64,000 nt of DNA from Streptomyces sp. SAT1. Lineage in GTDB: Bacteria > Actinomycetota > Actinomycetes > Streptomycetales > Streptomycetaceae. Below are positions 58,901-64,000 of the stretch, one piece after another. The DNA is taken from the NCBI RefSeq assembly GCF_001654495.1, contig NZ_CP015849.1:3695501-3759500 (forward strand). Reading direction: 5' to 3'. The position numbers and the translations under genes were made by a program. Every line of letters starts with the position of its first letter. Position 1 is the first letter of the stretch. The notes beneath the pieces were generated by a model. The model was given only the letters and a program-made list of their open reading frames with translations, ran no database searches and was not told where the DNA came from.

Positions 58901-60157
58901 TCAGGAGGAGCGGGCCAGCAGGGCGTCGGCCGCCGCGGCCGCGTCGTCGAGCGCGCGCCGGGCACTCTTGCGTCCCGTGAGCGTGGCCCGGATCTGCGGG
59001 GCGAGCAGGCGCATCACCTGCCGTGAGACGGGGTTGGGCTCGCCGGGGGAGACGCTGGCCAGGGCTTCCTGGTACTGCCTCGCGTAGGGAGAGGCGTTCG
59101 GTACGACGACGTCCGCACGGGGTGAGAGGTATCCGCTGGCCCTGCTCAGCGATTTGATCTGGGCCGGCCGGGTCATGAAGGCCAGGAACTCCCGTGTCTC
59201 CGCCTGGTGCCGGGACGCCGCGTTGACGCTGAGGACCCCGGGGGCGCCGAACGCGCTCTCCTGCACCGGTCCTCTGAGCGGCGCACCCACGAGCACGTTG
59301 TCCGCACCCCAGGTCCGCGCCGCGAGATCGGCGTCGGCCGGGTCGACGGAATAACCCATGGCGGCCTGCTGCCGCCCGAGCGCCTCGTCGGCCAGGCGAT
59401 TGGTGCTCGTCGTCGATGTCGGAGGTATCGCACCGGTTCCGTAGAGGGTGGTGAGAAAAGTGAGCGCCCGCACCCCCGCGGCGCTGTTGAAGGCCGCCTT
59501 CTTCCCGTCAGGGGAGAAGACATGGCCGCCGGCCTGCCACAGCAGGGGGTAGAAGTTGAGGTTCAGCGTCGCGTCGTCCGCGGCGGAGTAGTCGAGGAGG
59601 GCGACACCGTTCCTGCGCAGCTTGGGCGCTGCCGCCTCGACCTCCTTCCAGGTGGCCGGTGGCGCGAGTACGCCCGCGTCGTCGAGGAGCCGCTTGTTGT
59701 AGAGCGTGGTGGTGACGGTCTGGTAGATCGGCGCACCGTAGATCTCCCCTCGCACCGTGGCGGCGGCGAGCGCCGAGGGGAGGAACTTGCCGGCGGTGTC
59801 CTCCAGGACGTCACCCACGGGGGCGACGGCGCCCCGCAGGGCGAAGCGCGGCAACTGGTCCGGCATCAGCAGCACGGCGTCCGGCCCGGTGCCGTCCGCG
59901 AGTGCGGCGGTGAGCCTGCTGTCCCGGTCGGCCCAGGGCAGTTCCGCCACGGTCAGCCGCACGCCGGGAGAGGCTTCCGCGAAGGCCCGCTCCACCTGCT
60001 TCCAGTACGCGGCGCTCGCCCGCGGATCGGCGATCACCGGGTACATCCACACGGTGATCGCGGTGGCGGCCGGTCCCCGGTCGGCGTGGGCGCAGCCGGT
60101 CACCAGGGAGAACGCCAACGCCAACGAGCCCGTCACGCGCCAGAAGCCCCTGGTCAT
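58901..60157 (-). CDS. Extracellular solute-binding lipoprotein (orphan)
   Basis: A 418-residue family-1 solute-binding protein. Lipobox LVTGC puts lipid-Cys at residue 22. Typical segments: TVWMYPVIADPRASAAYWKQ near 36, DAVLLMPDQLPRFALRGAVA near 92, EIYGAPIYQTVTTTLYNKRL near 135 and SVNAASRHQAETREFLAFM near 320. No permease genes adjoin it, so either it feeds a transporter elsewhere or has a sensing role. The ATG at 60157 follows GGAGGGC. It is convergent with the CU044_5270 gene, four bases apart. Confidence 0.88.
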   Translation of the reverse strand: MTRGFWRVTGSLALAFSLVTGCAHADRGPAATAITVWMYPVIADPRASAAYWKQVERAFAEASPGVRLTVAELPWADRDSRLTAALADGTGPDAVLLMPDQLPRFALRGAVAPVGDVLEDTAGKFLPSALAAATVRGEIYGAPIYQTVTTTLYNKRLLDDAGVLAPPATWKEVEAAAPKLRRNGVALLDYSAADDATLNLNFYPLLWQAGGHVFSPDGKKAAFNSAAGVRALTFLTTLYGTGAIPPTSTTSTNRLADEALGRQQAAMGYSVDPADADLAARTWGADNVLVGAPLRGPVQESAFGAPGVLSVNAASRHQAETREFLAFMTRPAQIKSLSRASGYLSPRADVVVPNASPYARQYQEALASVSPGEPNPVSRQVMRLLAPQIRATLTGRKSARRALDDAAAAADALLARSS

Positions 60158-60231
60158 GAGCCCTCCGCAGAGATGCGACGAGGGGAACGTCCGCCCGTTT
60201 CCCGTCAAACCGGGATTGTGTCACACAGGCC

Positions 60232-60399
60232 CTAACGCCCCTGGACCACGACCTGCTGCCCGGGATCGGGTTCGGTCGTGGGGGCGGGGCCCGCGTTGGC
60301 GGCCGCGACCAGGGCGGCCACGGCGACGAGGGCCGCGCCGAGTCCTCGTACATGGCGTGCGGAGATGCGACCAGGGCGGGCGACAGGGCGTCCGGACAC
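60232..60399 (-). CDS. Small exported peptide precursor, candidate RRNPP-type signal
   Basis: A 55-residue ORF. Basic N-terminus (MSGRPVARPGRISARHVRG), hydrophobic core LGAALVAVAALVAAANA, then a short polar tail GPAPTTEPDPGQQVVVQGR after a possible signal-peptidase site. GTG 60399 has GAGGTC nine bases upstream; GTG 60414 is a longer option. It is divergent from the XRE-TPR regulator with a 16-bp palindrome between. This matches the layout of secreted-peptide/receptor pairs in Firmicutes. The ORF is short, and coding potential rests on the signal-peptide shape and context. Confidence 0.55.
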   Translation of the reverse strand: MSGRPVARPGRISARHVRGLGAALVAVAALVAAANAGPAPTTEPDPGQQVVVQGR

Positions 60400-60438
60400 G
60401 GCGACCGACCTCACAGCGGCAGGGAACGACAGTGGGGG

Positions 60439-60454
60439 GTTAAGCAGGCTTAAC
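60439..60454. promoter_or_regulatory. Perfect 16-bp palindrome between the peptide and XRE-TPR genes
   Basis: GTTAAGCAGGCTTAAC has 7-base arms and a 2-base centre, 40 bases before the peptide start. On the minus strand it overlaps a possible promoter. The natural candidate binder is the adjacent XRE-TPR protein. Confidence 0.7.
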
Positions 60455-60609
60455 GTACTTCCCAACCTAGGGTGTGGGAGCGCTCGGCCGGAAGGGCAAA
60501 CCGGAGGGAAACAAGGGGAGTTGGACCGGCGTGGGTGAGATGTCCCCGCGGGTCGCCGCCGGGGGGCGGCGGGCCGGGCACGCGGGGGCCGGGGGGTGCG
60601 CGTACTGGC

Positions 60610-61965
60610 ATGATGAGGCGCATGGCGAAGCGGGACGACCCGGAGACCATCGGGCGCAGGGTGCAGCGGCTGCGGCGCGAACGGGGCCTCACCCAGAAGC
60701 AGTTGGCCGAACCGGCGTACACACCCGCGTATGTCTCCACCCTGGAGGCGGGGCGGGTGCGGCCCTCCGACGCCGCGCTGCGCCACCTCGCCGAACGGCT
60801 CGGTGTCGCCTACGAGGAGCTGGCCACCGGCCGCCCCGCCCATCTCGCCACCGATCTGCGGCTGCGGCTGACCGAGGCGCAGCGGACGCTGGCCACCGGG
60901 GAGACCGGCCGGGCCGCCGAGCTGTACGGGGAACTGCTGGCCGAGGCCGAGCAGCTCGACCTCGCCGACATCCGGGCCGACGCGCTGCTCGGGCTCGGGG
61001 AATGCGCCCTGGAGACCGGTGAACTGGAGAGCGGGCGGCGCTACTTCGAGCAGTCCGAGCAGGCCCTGGCCGACGCGCCGCTGCCCGCCCGCGTCCCCGC
61101 GCTGCGCGGCCGGGCCGTCGCCCACTACCTCACCGGCGAACTGCGGTACGCCGTCTACCTCTTCGAGTCCACCCTCGACGAACTCAACCGCTCCGGACTG
61201 CACGACCCGGACGCCCTGCTCCTCCTCTACGCCGGTGTCATCGGCCCGTACATGGACATGGGCGCGCACGCGCGGGCGGCGCAGGCGGCCGAGTTCGCCC
61301 TCGCGCTCGCCCCGCAGGCGGGCGACCCGGCGCTGGTGGCCCGGATGCACCGGTCGGTGGCCCGCACCCTGCTCGCCGAGGGCCGGATCGCCGAGGCGGA
61401 CGCCTCGCTCGCCAAGGCCGCCGAGCTCTACCGCCACCTCCAGCTGCGTACCGAACTCGCCAACTGCCACTGGATGCGCGGCTATGTCTGCGCGCAGAAC
61501 GGCGAACTGGAGCGCGCCGAGCAGGAGTTGCGGTCCGCGCTGGACATGCTGACCGCCAAGCGGGCCGCCCTCTACACCCGGCAGGTCGCGGTCGAACTGG
61601 CCGACGTGCTGCACCGGCGCGGCAAGTCCGGGCAGGCCGCCGACCTGCTGCGGGACGTGCTCGGCGACCTCTCCTCCGAGCGGGGCGCGATGCACGCCGC
61701 CGCCGCGCACCGGCTGCTCGGCATCATCGCCGAGGACGCCCGGGACACGGAGGCCGCCGAGGAGCACTACGTCCGCGCGCTGAGCCTCCTGGAGCGGGCC
61801 GGTGCCGCCGGTGACCTGGCCGACCTGTGCCGCCTCCTCGGTGATCTGCTGCGCCGCACCGGCCGGGTGGAGGCGGCCCTCGACGCCTACCGCACCGGGC
61901 TCGGCCACCGCACCGCCCCGGGCACCACCACGCTGGGCCCGGCCCCCGCGCAGCCTCCGCTGTGA
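60610..61965 (+). CDS. XRE-family regulator with TPR domain (RRNPP-like)
   Basis: A 451-residue protein. HTH_XRE at about 10-75 (RRVQRLRRERGLTQKQLAEP; AYVSTLEAGRVRPSDAAL; HLAERLGVAYEELA), then about nine TPR-like helical hairpins (for example TGRAAELYGELLAEAEQLDL; LARMHRSVARTLLAEG-type repeats; TEAAEEHYVRALSLLERAG). This is the Rap/NprR/PlcR receptor architecture, where an imported peptide binds the TPR groove. ATG 60610, 60613 or 60622 are possible starts; none has an ideal ribosome site. Divergent from a small exported peptide gene. Confidence 0.85.
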   Translation: MMRRMAKRDDPETIGRRVQRLRRERGLTQKQLAEPAYTPAYVSTLEAGRVRPSDAALRHLAERLGVAYEELATGRPAHLATDLRLRLTEAQRTLATGETGRAAELYGELLAEAEQLDLADIRADALLGLGECALETGELESGRRYFEQSEQALADAPLPARVPALRGRAVAHYLTGELRYAVYLFESTLDELNRSGLHDPDALLLLYAGVIGPYMDMGAHARAAQAAEFALALAPQAGDPALVARMHRSVARTLLAEGRIAEADASLAKAAELYRHLQLRTELANCHWMRGYVCAQNGELERAEQELRSALDMLTAKRAALYTRQVAVELADVLHRRGKSGQAADLLRDVLGDLSSERGAMHAAAAHRLLGIIAEDARDTEAAEEHYVRALSLLERAGAAGDLADLCRLLGDLLRRTGRVEAALDAYRTGLGHRTAPGTTTLGPAPAQPPL

Positions 61966-62030
61966 CACCGGGCGCCGTCCGGGGCGTGTCCACGCCGGGC
62001 GCACAGGGCGCGCTTTCCTAGGATCACCGT

Positions 62031-62315
62031 ATGGACATACTCGTCTTCGTCATCGTCTTCGCGGCTCTGCTCACCGGGTTCGCCACGATCGAGATCCGGA
62101 TCGCCCGCACCGACCGGCGCACCGCCCGCGTCGAGCACAAGCTGGACCTGATCCTGGACCACCTGGGGCTGTGCGAGGAGCAGCCGTGGCGGGGCGAGGT
62201 GGCCGAACTGGCGCGGACCGGCCGGAAGATCCAGGCGGTCAAGCTGTACCGGGAGGCCACGGACGCCGGTCTGAAGGAGGCCAAGGAGGCCGTGGACCGG
62301 ATCGCCGCCGGCTGA
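62031..62315 (+). CDS. Membrane-anchored ribosomal L7/L12 C-terminal-like protein
   Basis: A 94-residue protein. N-terminal TM helix (MDILVFVIVFAALLTGFA), a coiled-coil-like stretch (ARTDRRTARVEHKLDLILDH) and a C-terminal segment KIQAVKLYREATDAGLKEAK that matches the helix pair of the bL12 C-terminal domain (K.AVK..REATGLGLKEAK). Proteins of this type are seen in Streptomyces; role unknown. TAGGAT at 62019-62024 lies six bases before ATG 62031 with no ribosome site, suggesting a leaderless transcript. Confidence 0.75.
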   Translation: MDILVFVIVFAALLTGFATIEIRIARTDRRTARVEHKLDLILDHLGLCEEQPWRGEVAELARTGRKIQAVKLYREATDAGLKEAKEAVDRIAAG

Positions 62316-62342
62316 ACCGGGCCGGCTCGGCGTCGTCGTCGC

Positions 62343-63215
62343 TCATGCCTGGGCGCGGGTTCCGTCCCGGGCCGCCGTCAGGCGCTCCACGCCCAGCTGG
62401 GCCGCCGTCAGGGTGGCGTCGGACGGGAGGTCCCCGGGGGCGCCGTCGGTCAGGGTGAGCGCGTCGCCGCCGACGCGCACGGCCACGACGTCGAGCGTGA
62501 GCGCGGTGGTGTCCGTGCCGTCCCCGTCGTCCTCCCGGCCGCCGAAGTCCGGCTCGTCCGCACCGTTCGCGCCGTCCGCGCTGTCGCGCGGCCCGGTGAA
62601 GGTGATCCGCAGGCCCTGCCGGGCGTCGCCGAGCGCGGGCAGCGCGAGGTCGCTGACCCGCACCGTCTGCTCCCCGGCCCGGGTGGTCGCCGCCGTGAAC
62701 CGGGCGCAGGTGCGCGGCAGCGTCCGCAGCCAGGCCAGGGTGCGGTCCACGTCCGCCGGGCGCAGGGTGAGGACCTGGTGGCGCAGTTGGGCCCGGTCGT
62801 CGCCGTCGTCGAAACCGGTCACCGCGTACGTCCCCGTGGGGGCGCCGAGCGGCTGGTCGGCGTAGAGCGCGTCGATGAGCCGCTGGCAGTCGGGCGCGGT
62901 CCCGGCGCCGGTGCGCGCCTTGAGGATGCCGTCCCGCCAGGTCGCCGCCCCCTCGGTCGGTTCCCAGGGCACCCCGAGGTCGTCCTCGGTGAGCAGCGCG
63001 ACCTGCGCCTGCGCCGCGGTGAGCCCGGCGGGGGCGGCCGGTGCCGTGGGGGCGGCCGGTGTCCGCGGGGCGGCCGGCCGGGAGGCCGCGGCGGCGGACG
63101 GCGAGGCGGCGGCGGGCCGGGCCTCCTGCCCGGAGCCGCAGGCGGTCAGCACCGGCGGACCGGCCGCGCAGAGCGCGGCGACGGCAAGGACACGGACAGC
63201 CGGGAGCCGGGGCAT
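62343..63215 (-). CDS. Lipoprotein, function unknown
   Basis: A 290-residue predicted lipoprotein. Lipobox VLTAC (Cys26), an Ala/Pro/Ser-rich linker (about 30-75) and a folded region (about 80-290) with TAAQAQVALLTEDDLGVPWE and APDCQRLIDALYADQPLGAP, a pattern common in actinobacterial surface lipoproteins resembling the PknH sensor-like fold, though this is only a resemblance. Two Cys (PDCQR; RTCARF) could pair. The ATG at 63215 follows GGAGGACC. Confidence 0.75.
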   Translation of the reverse strand: MPRLPAVRVLAVAALCAAGPPVLTACGSGQEARPAAASPSAAAASRPAAPRTPAAPTAPAAPAGLTAAQAQVALLTEDDLGVPWEPTEGAATWRDGILKARTGAGTAPDCQRLIDALYADQPLGAPTGTYAVTGFDDGDDRAQLRHQVLTLRPADVDRTLAWLRTLPRTCARFTAATTRAGEQTVRVSDLALPALGDARQGLRITFTGPRDSADGANGADEPDFGGREDDGDGTDTTALTLDVVAVRVGGDALTLTDGAPGDLPSDATLTAAQLGVERLTAARDGTRAQA

Positions 63216-63600
63216 GGGCGGGTCCTCCACAACGACGGTCGGACGACGGTCACGGCCGGGGCGGCCACGGCGGCAGCGGCGCCGGGGCACCGACGCCCGC
63301 GACGCGCACGACGCCCGCGACGCGCACCGGACGGTCATCCCACCGCACCACCGACTCCCGCCCCGCACCACCGCGCCGGTCCGTCCGGGTGAGCGGCACG
63401 GACGGCGCCGCGCGCGGGGGCGCGGGCGGCACGGCGGTGGCCGTCCGGACCAGCGCCGCCGGACCAGCGCCGCCGGACCAGCGCCGCCGGACCAGCGGCG
63501 GCCGGGTGACGCGGTGCCGGGGCGCACCGGGCCGGGAGGCGGGGCGCATAGGGTCGGGAGCGGAGTGCGAGTACAAGCGAGTCTTCGAGGGAGCCCGCCG
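63216..63600. other. 385-bp intergenic region with 14-bp tandem repeats
   Basis: No gene found. It contains three perfect 14-bp units GGACCAGCGCCGCC at 63447, 63461 and 63475, plus a partial fourth, and a GACGCGCAC direct repeat near 63300-63325. TAGGGT at 63549-63554 is a possible -10 for the nucleoside hydrolase gene. Confidence 0.6.
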
Positions 63601-64000
63601 TGACCGGTCCGTCCAACTCCGACGCCACGCCCGTGATCATCGACTGCGACACCGGTGTCGACGACGCGCTCGCCCTGCTGTTCGCCGTCCGGCACCCGGG
63701 GCTCGACCTGCGTGCGGTGACCTGTGTGGCCGGGAACACGGACGTGGACCAGGTGGTGCGCAACACGCTCACCGTGCTGGAGCAGGCGGGCGCACCCGAG
63801 ATCCCGGTGGCGCGCGGCGCCGAGCGCCCGCTGATCGAGCCCGTGCGCACCGCGCTCCATGTGCACGGCCGCGACGGCATGGGCGACCTCGGCCTGCCCG
63901 CCCCGGCCCGGCGGCCCGTCGACGCGGACGCGGTGGCGCTGCTGCGCCGCACGGTCCTGGACTCGCCCCGGCCGGTCACCCTGATCCCCACCGCGCCCCT
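63601..64000 (+). CDS. Nucleoside hydrolase (inosine-uridine preferring family), N-terminal part
   Basis: The first 133 codons of a gene that leaves the window. VIIDCDTGVDDALALLFAVR near residue 12 is the signature calcium-binding DxDxxxDD motif of nucleoside hydrolases (RihA/B/C type), which split nucleosides into base and ribose for salvage. VTCVAGNTDVDQVVRNTL near 40 and HVHGRDGMGDL near 88 (substrate loop with GxDG) agree. GTG 63601 has GAGGGAG upstream. The catalytic His region lies beyond the edge. Confidence 0.9.

Noticed and set aside
60400..62004. Minus-strand 590-residue frame including the small peptide
   Set aside because: The long upstream part is antisense to the XRE-TPR gene; only the last 55-60 codons have signal-peptide character.

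Overview
The window is very GC-rich (well above 70%), with strong third-position GC, GTG starts, ATGA/TGATG stop-start overlaps and purine-rich ribosome sites. It carries a mycothiol-dependent-enzyme relative, PASTA-type Ser/Thr kinases, the bacterial proteasome activator Bpa and a Streptomyces K15-like DD-transpeptidase. All of this points to a Streptomyces chromosome. Two ParB-type parS motifs and the core gene content (aspS, metG, two bkd sets) fit the conserved central region not far from oriC. No rRNA, tRNA, CRISPR, integrase or insertion sequence was seen.

Layout. 1-3.5 kb: phenylacetate/fatty-acid type genes (paaN fragment, paaH-like dehydrogenase, TetR regulator) and an Lrp regulator. 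3.5-7.2 kb: a complete E1alpha/E1beta/E2 branched-chain 2-oxoacid dehydrogenase operon. 7.3-12.2 kb: a molybdopterin-type nucleotidyltransferase, a MoeA-like protein, a K+ channel/RCK protein and a quinone oxidoreductase. 12.3-18.6 kb: a secreted proline-rich protein, bpa, two divergent Ser/Thr kinases and an APH-fold kinase. 19.2-22.8 kb: a second E1alpha/E1beta/E2 operon behind tandem palindromes. 22.9-29.8 kb: a BRO-N protein, K15-type transpeptidase, GntR-MFS pair, maleylpyruvate-isomerase-like protein, nitrilase-family amidase and a LURP-one-related protein. 29.9-38.5 kb: thioredoxin-NHL protein, M18 aminopeptidase, FadE5-like acyl-CoA dehydrogenase, SseB-like protein, pirin and an AI-2E-type membrane protein. 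38.5-46.1 kb: a PAS-GAF-SpoIIE phosphatase, aspS, an Rpn-like nuclease gene with two extra tandem copies of its C-terminal domain, and metG. 46.3-49.5 kb: a vWA protein and membrane proteins.

49.7-55.3 kb holds an accessory cassette: a pseudo-caspase candidate, an EACC1-like small protein, a membrane protein joining a caspase, a solute-binding-like region and a vWA domain, and a solute-binding lipoprotein. 55.4-64 kb: secreted proteins, an ECF sigma factor with a CU044_5270-type partner, an orphan solute-binding lipoprotein, an XRE-TPR regulator divergent from a small secreted peptide (RRNPP-like layout) with a perfect palindrome between them, a membrane-anchored L7/L12-like protein, a lipoprotein and the start of a nucleoside hydrolase.

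The strongest leads are: (1) the Rpn-like gene followed by two separately translatable C-terminal-domain copies, resembling intragenic antitoxin arrangements; (2) the caspase/EACC1/solute-binding cassette; (3) the XRE-TPR/secreted-peptide pair; (4) a shared TetR-type operator linking the paa and bkd promoters; (5) the two parS sites lying inside or across coding sequence. All functional statements are read from sequence and family knowledge; no search was run.
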